From: Hydrogenophaga crassostreae
Lineage (GTDB): Bacteria > Pseudomonadota > Gammaproteobacteria > Burkholderiales > Burkholderiaceae_C
DNA length: 64,000 nt
Direction of reading: 5' to 3'
Assembly (NCBI RefSeq): GCF_001761385.1
Contig: NZ_CP017476.1
Location: 2,717,501 to 2,781,500 of the forward strand
Shown here: in pieces, positions 53,773 through 61,711 of the stretch
How positions within the stretch are numbered: position 1 is the first letter of the stretch
How the letters are laid out: each line of letters starts with the position of its first letter
Notes under the pieces: generated by a model
The model's input: only the letters and a program-made list of their open reading frames with translations
Told to the model about the DNA's origin: nothing
Database searches by the model: none
Position numbers and translations under genes: made by a program

Positions 53773-54666
53773 ATGACCCTGCAAGAACTTCTGGCCCAGG
53801 CCACCAAACGCCTGGCGGCCGCGCCATTGGCCTATGGTCACGGCACCACCAATGCCCACGACGAAGCCGCCTGGCTGATGCTCTGGCAACTGGGAATGCC
53901 ACTCGACAGCGACCTGGATGCATTGGCTTCGCAAGCCGTGACGCCCGAACAAACCAGTGCGGTCGACGCCCTGATCAATCGTCGCATTGAGACCCGCCAG
54001 CCAGCGGCCTATTTGACGAATGAAGCCTGGCTGCAAGGCGTGCCGTTTTACATCGACGAGCGATCCATCGTGCCCCGCAGCTTCATCGCCGAATTGATCG
54101 CCGATGGTGATTTCGACGAATGGCTGAGCGACACCACCCATCAAGTGCTCGACCTGTGCACCGGCAACGGCAGCCTGGCCGTGCTGACCGCCATGGCCTG
54201 GCCCGATGTGCTTGTGACCGGGGCCGACCTGTCCCCCGACGCGTTGGCCGTGGCCCGCATCAATGTCGACAAACACAAGCTGCAAGACCGCATCACACTG
54301 ATCGAGTCTGATGGTCTGAACAACTGCCCTGGCCCCTACGACCTCATCGTCTGCAACCCGCCCTACGTCAACGCCACCAGCATGGGCGCCCTGCCCGCTG
54401 AATACCTGGCCGAGCCCGAAATGGCGCTCGCCGGTGGCAGCGATGGCATGGATTTCATCCGCAACTTGCTGCGCGATGCGCCCAGCCGGATGTCGCCCGA
54501 CGGCGTGCTCGTGCTGGAAATCGGCAACGAGCGCCCGTTTTTTGAAGCCGCCTTTCCTCAGCTTGAAGCCGTGTGGCTCACCACCAGCGCAGGCGACGAC
54601 CAAGTGTTGTTGCTGACCGCAGAATCCCTTTTGGTGCAATCCGCGCCGGATGCACCTGCCAAATGA
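53773..54666 (+). CDS. prmB: Ribosomal protein uL3 glutamine methyltransferase
   Basis: 297 residues from ATG 53773; a longer open frame inside dapE is spurious. The SAM-binding motif DLCTGNGSLAVLTAM (about 127-141) and the catalytic NPPY (195-198) are typical of HemK-like methyltransferases. The N-terminal helical domain fits PrmB, which methylates a glutamine of ribosomal protein L3. PrmC/HemK is the alternative; PrmB is preferred for N-terminal sequence and gene context. Its TGA overlaps the ABC-F start (ATGA). Confidence 0.9.
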   Translation: MTLQELLAQATKRLAAAPLAYGHGTTNAHDEAAWLMLWQLGMPLDSDLDALASQAVTPEQTSAVDALINRRIETRQPAAYLTNEAWLQGVPFYIDERSIVPRSFIAELIADGDFDEWLSDTTHQVLDLCTGNGSLAVLTAMAWPDVLVTGADLSPDALAVARINVDKHKLQDRITLIESDGLNNCPGPYDLIVCNPPYVNATSMGALPAEYLAEPEMALAGGSDGMDFIRNLLRDAPSRMSPDGVLVLEIGNERPFFEAAFPQLEAVWLTTSAGDDQVLLLTAESLLVQSAPDAPAK

Positions 54667-56618
54667 TCACAGTAAAAAACATCGTTCTCCGACGCGGCGC
54701 CAAAGTGCTGCTCGACAAAGCCTCCGTCACCCTGAACCCGGGCGAAAAAATTGGTCTCGTTGGCCGCAACGGCGCGGGCAAATCCAGCCTGTTCCGCCTG
54801 CTCGACCGCACCCTGCACGAAGACGGGGGCGATTTTTACATTCCGCCCCAATGGCGCATGGCGCAGGTGGCGCAGGACATGCCCGAGACCGACATGCCCG
54901 CCACGCAATACGTGGTTGAAGGCGACGTGACCCTGCTTGCCGCCCAGCAAGAAGTGGAAGCCGCTGAAGCCACCGATGACGGCGAACGCATGGGCAACGC
55001 CTACATGGCACTGCACGATGCTGGCGCCCACGATGCGCCTGCCCGCGCCCAGTCCTTGATCCTCGGCCTGGGTTTCCGCATGGATGAGCTTGAGCGCCCG
55101 GTCGACAGTTTCTCCGGCGGCTGGCGCATGCGCCTGCAATTGGCGCGCGCGCTGATGTGTCCCAGCGAACTGCTGCTGCTCGACGAACCCACCAACCACT
55201 TGGACCTGGATGCCCTCGTCTGGCTCGAAGCCTGGCTGCAGCGCTACCAGGGCACCATGCTCGTCATCAGCCACGATCGGGAATTTCTCGACGCGGTGAC
55301 CGACGTGACCGTGCACATCGAGCGCGCCCAGTTGATGCGCTACGGCGGCAACTACAGCAAGTTTGAAGACATGCGCGCCGAAAAAATGGCGCTGCAGGCC
55401 ACCGCCTTCTCCAAGCAGCAAGACAAGATGGCGCACTTGCAGAAGTTCATCGACCGCTTCAAGGCCAAGGCCAGCAAAGCCAAGCAGGCGCAAAGCCGGG
55501 TCAAGGCGCTGGAGCGCATGGAAAAGATCGGCCCGGTGTTGGCCGAGGCCGATTTCACCTTTGAATTCACCGAGCCGTTGAACCTGCCCAACCCGATGCT
55601 GGCCATGCAGGACGTTGATTTCGGCTACCCGCCCTTGGAAGAAGGCGGCGAGCCGGTCACCATCGTGCGAGGTGTCAGCCGCTCGGTGCTGGCCGGGCAG
55701 CGCATCGGCATCTTGGGCGCCAACGGTCAGGGCAAATCGACCGTGGTGAAAACCATTGCCCGCGATTTGAATGCCCTGGCAGGTGAAGTGACCGAAGGCC
55801 GTGGCCTCAACATCGGCTACTTCGCGCAGCAAGAACTCGATGTGCTGCGCCCCACCGACACGCCGCTGGAGCACATGATCCGACTGGTCAAGGAGTGCAC
55901 GGAACAAGGCCGCCTGCAAGGTCAGTCCACGCGCGAGCAAGACCTGCGCAGCTTCCTGGGTGGTTTCAACTTCACCGGCGATCAAGTCAAACAAGCCGTG
56001 GGCAGCATGAGCGGTGGCGAAAAGGCCCGCTTGGTGCTGTGCATGATCGTCTGGCAGCGCCCGAATCTGCTGCTGCTCGATGAGCCCACCAACCACCTGG
56101 ATCTCGCCACCCGCGAAGCCCTGTCGATGGCGCTCAACGAGTTCGAAGGCACCGTCATGCTGGTCAGCCACGACCGCTCATTGCTGCGCGCCGTGGCTGA
56201 CGAATTCTGGCTGGTCTCGCGCGGCGGCATTGCGCCGTTCGACGGCGATCTGGACGACTACCAGCGTTACCTGCTGGAAGTGGCCAAAGAATCGCGCGAA
56301 GCGCAAAAGCGCGAGCAGCGCGATCAACAAAAGGTCCCTGCCGCTGCGCCGGTTGCCGCGAAGCCTGATGCCAAACAGCGCAGCCAGAATGCCGAGCAGC
56401 TCAAGCCTTTGAAAAAATCGCTGGAGCAAGCCGACAAAAAGCTGTCCGACCTGAACGCTGAGAAAACAAATCTGGAAACCAGCCTGTTGAACGAAGCCGC
56501 GCCGGCCAGGCTCGCCGAAGCGGGCCGCCAGCTGAAAACCTTGGGCGAAAAGATCGAAGCGCTGGAAGCCGAGTGGCTGGATCTCACCGAAAAAATTGAA
56601 GCAGCCAGCACGGAATAA
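54663..56618 (+). CDS. ABC-F family ATPase (YheS-like)
   Basis: 651 residues with two ABC domains and no membrane spans. First domain: Walker A VGRNGAGKSS (33-42), signature SFSGGWRMRLQLA, Walker B LLLLDEPTNHLD. Second: GANGQGKST, SMSGGEKARL, LLLLDEPTNHLD. The linker between them (about 230-310) is charged, and a C-terminal coiled coil (about 560-650) follows. ABC-F proteins act on ribosomes, relieving stalls or protecting from antibiotics. The YheS/Uup-like type is inferred from general layout. Coupled to prmB, another ribosome-directed gene. Confidence 0.92.
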   Translation: MITVKNIVLRRGAKVLLDKASVTLNPGEKIGLVGRNGAGKSSLFRLLDRTLHEDGGDFYIPPQWRMAQVAQDMPETDMPATQYVVEGDVTLLAAQQEVEAAEATDDGERMGNAYMALHDAGAHDAPARAQSLILGLGFRMDELERPVDSFSGGWRMRLQLARALMCPSELLLLDEPTNHLDLDALVWLEAWLQRYQGTMLVISHDREFLDAVTDVTVHIERAQLMRYGGNYSKFEDMRAEKMALQATAFSKQQDKMAHLQKFIDRFKAKASKAKQAQSRVKALERMEKIGPVLAEADFTFEFTEPLNLPNPMLAMQDVDFGYPPLEEGGEPVTIVRGVSRSVLAGQRIGILGANGQGKSTVVKTIARDLNALAGEVTEGRGLNIGYFAQQELDVLRPTDTPLEHMIRLVKECTEQGRLQGQSTREQDLRSFLGGFNFTGDQVKQAVGSMSGGEKARLVLCMIVWQRPNLLLLDEPTNHLDLATREALSMALNEFEGTVMLVSHDRSLLRAVADEFWLVSRGGIAPFDGDLDDYQRYLLEVAKESREAQKREQRDQQKVPAAAPVAAKPDAKQRSQNAEQLKPLKKSLEQADKKLSDLNAEKTNLETSLLNEAAPARLAEAGRQLKTLGEKIEALEAEWLDLTEKIEAASTE

Positions 56619-56799
56619 ACAGGGCAACGTTGACCGCTGGGCCCCGATGCATTCACAACAACGGGGTGATAACCTGCACAGGCAGCAGCAGTTTGGCGCC
56701 CTGAAACCCGGGCAACCACCGCATTCCGGCTACATTCGGCGCAGCGGGGGCACATGCCCCAAGTTTTGGTCTCCCAAGCATTCAGAAAGGATCTCTCCC

Positions 56800-57051
56800 A
56801 TGTCCCTCATCATCACCCTGGTCATCGGACTCATCGCCGGTTTCGTGGCCCGCGCCATCAAGCCCGGCGACGACAACATGGGCATCATCATGACCACTGT
56901 GCTCGGCGTGGCAGGCTCGTTCGTCGCCAGCTATGGTGGTGCTGCTTTGGGTCTGTACCAACCCGGTGGCGCCGCTGGTTTCATCGGCTCCGTTGTCGGA
57001 GCCGTGATTCTCTTGTTCGTCGTAGGGTTCATCAAGAAGCGCCAGGGCTGA
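56800..57051 (+). CDS. GlsB/YeaQ/YmgE-family small membrane protein
   Basis: 83 residues with three membrane spans (about 2-18, 28-48, 57-77) rich in Gly and Ala. GLIAGFVARAIKPGDDNMG is the family signature. Related E. coli genes (yeaQ, ymgE) are stress-induced, but the molecular role is unknown. ATG 56800 is preceded by AAAGG about 9 nt upstream. The 181-nt gap before it must contain its promoter. A good hairpin follows. Confidence 0.85.
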   Translation: MSLIITLVIGLIAGFVARAIKPGDDNMGIIMTTVLGVAGSFVASYGGAALGLYQPGGAAGFIGSVVGAVILLFVVGFIKKRQG

Positions 57052-57080
57052 CCGAGCGGGCTGGTTCCACAACAATCAAG

Positions 57081-57106
57081 GCCTGGCTTGCTGCAGCGAG
57101 CCAGGC
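57081..57106. terminator. Bidirectional terminator between convergent genes
   Basis: GCCTGGCTTGC and GCGAGCCAGGC form an 11-bp stem (one G-T wobble) around TGCA, followed by TTATT on the plus strand. It lies 30 nt after the small membrane-protein gene and 5 nt from the stop of the flavoprotein gene. Confidence 0.75.
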
Positions 57107-57110
57107 TTAT

Positions 57111-58418
57111 TCATCGAGCCAGATAGCGTGCGGCACCCTCGCCAGCGCGGCGCCCGGTGGCGAGACAGGCTGTGAGCAAATAGCCACCTGTGGGGCCCTC
57201 CCAATCCAGCATCTCGCCGGCGCAAAACACCCCAGGGCGCTGGGTCGACATCAGCCGCTCATCCAAGCCTTCGAATGCAACACCCCCTGCGGTGCTGATG
57301 GCTTCATCAATCGGCCGGGTACGCACGAGTGTCACCGGCGACGCCTTGATCAAGGCTGCCAGAACCGCTGGCTTCTGAAAACTGGCCTTGTCAACCAGCT
57401 CATGCAGCAAACCCATCTTCACCCCCTCCAGCCCCAAGCGACTCTTCAGGTGGCTTGACAGACTGCGCGAGCCACGGGGGTGCGCGCATTGCTCGGCCAC
57501 AAATGCCGGGCTGCGGTCAGGCAGCAGATCCAGAAACAAAGTTGCCTGCCCGTTGCGTTGAATCTCTTCACGCAACAGAGCCGAGGCCGCATACACCAGG
57601 CTGCCTTCCAAGCCAACCGCCGTGGCCACAAATTCGCCTTTGCGCTCAAAGCGCTGACCCAAGCTGTCTGTGAAATGCAGCGCAACCGATTTAAAGGGCT
57701 GACCTGCGAACCGCTCGGAAAAATGGGTGCTCCACCCCGGCGCATCGCCGTACAGGCCAGAGCCGCGCACTTCAAATCCGCAATTGCTGGGCCGCAAACC
57801 TGCCGTGGACCAGCCATCGGCTTGCAGCGTGGGCAACCAGGCACCGTTGGACCCCAAACGGGACCAGCTTGCCCCGCCCATGGCCAACACGGTGGCGCGT
57901 GCGCCCACAGACTGCTCGCCTTGTGGGCCCTGAAACCGCAGACCACCCGTGCCGTCTTCGCTCCAACCTTGCCACCGTTGCCGCATGTGAAACGTCACGG
58001 GGGCTCCGCCGCCACCGGGATGGCGCAAGCGGTGCAACCAAGCCCGCAGAAGTGGCGCGGCCTTCATGTCGGTGGGAAACACCCGTTGGGAACTGCCGAT
58101 GAAGGTTTCGATCCCCAAGCCCGTCACCCACTCCCGCACTTGTTGCGGCCCACAAGTTTCCAGAAGCGGTTGCAACACGGCAGATGCCTTTGCATATCGG
58201 CTGATGAAATCGGGCAATGGTTCGGCATGGGTGAGGTTCATGCCCCCCTTGCCAGCCAGCAAAAATTTTCGGCCGACCGAAGGCATGGCATCAAAGAGGT
58301 GCACCTCATGACCGGCGCGGCTCAATACCTCGGCGGCCATCAGGCCGGCTGGGCCGCCGCCGATCACGGCCACCTCGATATGGCTGGGCAAGGGGGCTTG
58401 GGAATCTGAAAGGCTCAT
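57111..58418 (-). CDS. HI0933/TIGR03862-type FAD flavoprotein
   Basis: 435 residues. An FAD Rossmann motif VIGGGPAGLMAAEVLSRAG (about 18-36) is followed by GRKFLLAGKGGMNLTHAEPL (about 49-68), the conserved segment of HI0933-like proteins, and a C-terminal GEMLDWEGPTGGYLLTACLATG that returns to the FAD. The family is widespread; some relatives are suspected 2-electron reductases but no reaction is agreed. The ATG overlaps the stop of the helicase gene by 4 bp. Confidence 0.85.
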   Translation of the reverse strand: MSLSDSQAPLPSHIEVAVIGGGPAGLMAAEVLSRAGHEVHLFDAMPSVGRKFLLAGKGGMNLTHAEPLPDFISRYAKASAVLQPLLETCGPQQVREWVTGLGIETFIGSSQRVFPTDMKAAPLLRAWLHRLRHPGGGGAPVTFHMRQRWQGWSEDGTGGLRFQGPQGEQSVGARATVLAMGGASWSRLGSNGAWLPTLQADGWSTAGLRPSNCGFEVRGSGLYGDAPGWSTHFSERFAGQPFKSVALHFTDSLGQRFERKGEFVATAVGLEGSLVYAASALLREEIQRNGQATLFLDLLPDRSPAFVAEQCAHPRGSRSLSSHLKSRLGLEGVKMGLLHELVDKASFQKPAVLAALIKASPVTLVRTRPIDEAISTAGGVAFEGLDERLMSTQRPGVFCAGEMLDWEGPTGGYLLTACLATGRRAGEGAARYLAR

Positions 58419-61400
58419 GAGGGTTCAACTTCGCGCCATTGTCCCAGCGCATTGATAAAGGCCAGGCGCACGCGGGCGCCCGGTTGGGCATGGGCAACGG
58501 CTTGCCCATAGCGCCTGATCTGTGCCAGCAAATCAGGCCGTGTTTCCGGTTGTTCGTGGCTCTTGAAATCAATCACCCACCAGTCACCGTCGATTCTGCC
58601 CTGCACCAGTCGGTCCAGGCGCAAGCCCTCGCCTTGCCAAAACAGCTCCACCTCGTTGCCCCATTGCTGGAGTTGCGCGGCGTCCCAAGCCCATGCGCCC
58701 TCGCCTTGCACCACGCGCTGCGCCATGGCCGTGGCCTCAACTGCCTCATCGTGGCTGAGTTCGAAGGCGCGGCCTGCGGCCAGGGTGTGCACGTCTGTCC
58801 ATTCGAAGTCGGCGTGGGTGGGGTGCCACTGCAGCAAGCGGTGCATCGCCAGGCCCATGCGCGTGCGCAAATCGGCTTCTGGAACCACCGAGCTCCCAAC
58901 GCCCACTGGAGCAGGTGACGCTACCGGCAACGTTGGCAAGCCCAGCATGCCGAACGGCGCCAGGGGTTCCAGCGCCGAAGCATTGGAGACTTCAGGCACG
59001 GTTGCTGCGGCACCGCGCAAATTCAGCCGTTGCCACCAGGTGGCCCTTTCGCCTCGCCTGTGGGGTTCAAAACTGGACACCACCAGCCGTTCTTCGGCCC
59101 GGGTGAGCGCCACATAGAGGGCGTTGATTTCTTCCAGCGCGCGGGCGCGCTGCTCGTTGGCCAGCAAGTCTTGCGCACACACCGGTGGCGCGGTTTCGCG
59201 CTCAAGAAAAACAAAACGGCGCGGCGCAGGCGCTTCGCCCGGCCAGTCGATCAGGACCCCCATGGTTTCCGACTTCGGTGCACCGCTGTCGGTGTCGAGC
59301 AGCAAAACCGTCTTGGCTTCCAGCCCTTTGGCGCCGTGCACCGTGAGCAGGCGCACAGCATTCGCCTTGGGCACCGTCGCCAGTTTGTTGCCGCCCGCCT
59401 TGAGCGCACGCACAAATCGGTAGGCGCTCAAATACCGCCCGCCGTCTTGCGCCAGCGACTGCGTCAACACATCGCGCAAAGCCGCCGTCACCGCCGCGCG
59501 CTGGCCTGATTGGGCGATCTCGGCGAAGCGCGCCAAGGCGTCCGAGTCTTCGTAAATCGCCGACAAGGCATCGTGTGGTGGCCATTGACGGGTCCATTGC
59601 CGGTAGCGCTGCAAACGCGCGGCGGTTTCCACCATCCGAGAGGATTCACCCTGGTTGTCGCCGGCCAGATCTTGAAGCGCCAGCCACCAGCTCACGCCGG
59701 TGGCAGCACCTTCTGCCCCATGGCGCAACAGATTGACGCGATCGGCCAACGTGACCAAGTCGCCATCGCTCCAACCAAACAGGGGCGACTTGAGCGCGCG
59801 GGCCAGGCTCAGGTCGTGCTGCGGCGACACCAGCGCGTCGAGCAATGCGATCACGTCCTGCACGGCCCCGATCTGGTTGAGCTCCAGCTTCTCGGGTTGC
59901 TCGCTGGCAATGCCCAGGGCCTGCAAGGCTTCGTGCATCCAGCCCAGCCGCTCCCGCTTGCGAGACAACACCATGATCTTGCCGGGCGGCGTGCCTTGAG
60001 CGATGTGATCCGCCACCCAGCGGGCCGCCTGCTGCGCTTCCAGTGCGGCGTAGCCCTCTTCTTCGGGCGGTACGCGCGGCATGGTCAGGCTGTCGCGCCA
60101 AATCACTTCGGCGTCCTGGCCGTTGCCGGCCGGCGCCTTGGCTTGACGGGAAATGGCGGGCAACACCAGCACCTCACCCGCCGCTTCGCTGTGTGTCGTG
60201 TGGTCGCGAAAATCGGCGTACTCGCCAGCCGCGATCGCTTCCTGCATCACGGCGTTCAAGGTGTCAACCACCAGGGGCGAACAGCGGCGCGTGTGGTCAC
60301 AGCTGAGCAGCGCACCGCCCAGGCCTTCCACCACAAACACCTGCGCCGCTTTGAACACCTGTGGCTCTGCCCGTCGAAACCGGTAGATGGATTGCTTGGG
60401 GTCGCCCACCAGGAACACGCTCGGAGCCTCCCCCGGCCCGGCACCTGCATAGGCCGACAGCCAGCCGTAGAGCGCCTGCCACTGCAGCGGGTTGGTGTCT
60501 TGAAACTCGTCAATCAGAAGCTGACTCACCCGCGCGTCCATGCGCTGTTGCATCCAGCCCGAGAGCTCGGCATCGGCCAGCAACCGCTGGGCAGCCGACT
60601 CCAGATCGTTCATATCAACCCAGCCGCGCTCCCGCTTCAGATCGGCGTAGACACGCAGCAGCACACGCGTCAAGCGGGTCAAGCGCTGCTGGTGCAACCA
60701 GGCGCGCTGCTGTTGTTCGGCCTCCAGCAACCAGCGCACCAGGGCCTGCGCTTCACGCACCCGATCAATCTGCGCGATCTTGGCGCCGAATTGCCGGTCT
60801 TCGTTTTTCTGCGTCAGCAAGGCCGTGCACACGCCCTCAAAACGCCCCTCGCTCAGCGCCGTCTCCAGCTCCACACCTTTGGCCGAAAAGGTTTTGGCGG
60901 TAGCCGCGCCCAGAATACGGGCTGCGTCCCACAACAGGCTTTGTGGTTCCGGATTCCGAATGAACGCCGCCGGTTCGTCGCAACCATCCAGGGCGGGAAA
61001 GGCCTCGGCCATGGACTGCACCGAGCCGTCAAGCGTGCCCGCGGCGTCGGCCATGGCGAACTCCACGCGCTTGTTCAATGCCGTGTCGAGCGACTTGAGG
61101 GTCTGATGGCGGCCATGGAGGCCCACGCTGTCGAAAAAGTCCTGGCGCTCCTGAGGTGCATCCACCAGCGCCCGGTAAAACCGCGGCCACACCAAGGCTT
61201 TGGCCCGCTCGTCGTCCTCCAGCAACTCATAGGTCAGCGGCAAACGCAACTCTTGCAGCACCGCCAATGGCGCGCTGCGCAACAAGGCTGCAAACCAGCT
61301 GTGAAAAGTTCGAACCTGCACCGCCCGGCCCTGCGCCATCAGGCGCGCATTCAAACCGCGCAAAGCCTCCATGCGGGCTTCGGCTTGCGCGGGGGTGAAT

Positions 61401-61711
61401 CCCCACGCCTGCATGACCTCAAGCAGTTCGTGATCGGCCAGGGTTTCACACCGGCGCAATTCGGCCTGGAGCCGACCCCGCATCTCTCCGGCGGCTTTTT
61501 TGGTGAAGGTGATGGCCAGAATGTCTTGCGCCGGTGTGCCATCGAGCAATGCCCGCACGATGCGGGCCACCAGCATCCAGGTCTTGCCCGCTCCCGCGCA
61601 AGCCTCCACCGCCACCGACCGCGCCGGGTCGCATGCCACGGCGTAAAACGCCGCGCTGCTGGCCCCTTCGCCGTTGATTTGATAAGCCGCCTGTTGTTTC
61701 GAGCCGTTCAT
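58415..61711 (-). CDS. addA: AddA-like UvrD helicase/nuclease
   Basis: 1098 residues. Superfamily 1 helicase motifs: Walker A ACAGAGKTW (37-45), motif II LLIDEFQDTNPLQW, motif III VFLVGDPKQSIYRFRRAE, and later TVHGAKGLEAKTVLLLD and NALYVALTRAEERL. A C-terminal RecB-type nuclease ends with WVIDFKS and AQIRRYGQAV. It is the helicase half of an AddAB-like exonuclease that resects double-strand ends for RecA. Coupled by ATGA overlaps to the nuclease gene upstream and flavoprotein gene downstream. Confidence 0.9.
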   Translation of the reverse strand: MNGSKQQAAYQINGEGASSAAFYAVACDPARSVAVEACAGAGKTWMLVARIVRALLDGTPAQDILAITFTKKAAGEMRGRLQAELRRCETLADHELLEVMQAWGFTPAQAEARMEALRGLNARLMAQGRAVQVRTFHSWFAALLRSAPLAVLQELRLPLTYELLEDDERAKALVWPRFYRALVDAPQERQDFFDSVGLHGRHQTLKSLDTALNKRVEFAMADAAGTLDGSVQSMAEAFPALDGCDEPAAFIRNPEPQSLLWDAARILGAATAKTFSAKGVELETALSEGRFEGVCTALLTQKNEDRQFGAKIAQIDRVREAQALVRWLLEAEQQQRAWLHQQRLTRLTRVLLRVYADLKRERGWVDMNDLESAAQRLLADAELSGWMQQRMDARVSQLLIDEFQDTNPLQWQALYGWLSAYAGAGPGEAPSVFLVGDPKQSIYRFRRAEPQVFKAAQVFVVEGLGGALLSCDHTRRCSPLVVDTLNAVMQEAIAAGEYADFRDHTTHSEAAGEVLVLPAISRQAKAPAGNGQDAEVIWRDSLTMPRVPPEEEGYAALEAQQAARWVADHIAQGTPPGKIMVLSRKRERLGWMHEALQALGIASEQPEKLELNQIGAVQDVIALLDALVSPQHDLSLARALKSPLFGWSDGDLVTLADRVNLLRHGAEGAATGVSWWLALQDLAGDNQGESSRMVETAARLQRYRQWTRQWPPHDALSAIYEDSDALARFAEIAQSGQRAAVTAALRDVLTQSLAQDGGRYLSAYRFVRALKAGGNKLATVPKANAVRLLTVHGAKGLEAKTVLLLDTDSGAPKSETMGVLIDWPGEAPAPRRFVFLERETAPPVCAQDLLANEQRARALEEINALYVALTRAEERLVVSSFEPHRRGERATWWQRLNLRGAAATVPEVSNASALEPLAPFGMLGLPTLPVASPAPVGVGSSVVPEADLRTRMGLAMHRLLQWHPTHADFEWTDVHTLAAGRAFELSHDEAVEATAMAQRVVQGEGAWAWDAAQLQQWGNEVELFWQGEGLRLDRLVQGRIDGDWWVIDFKSHEQPETRPDLLAQIRRYGQAVAHAQPGARVRLAFINALGQWREVEPS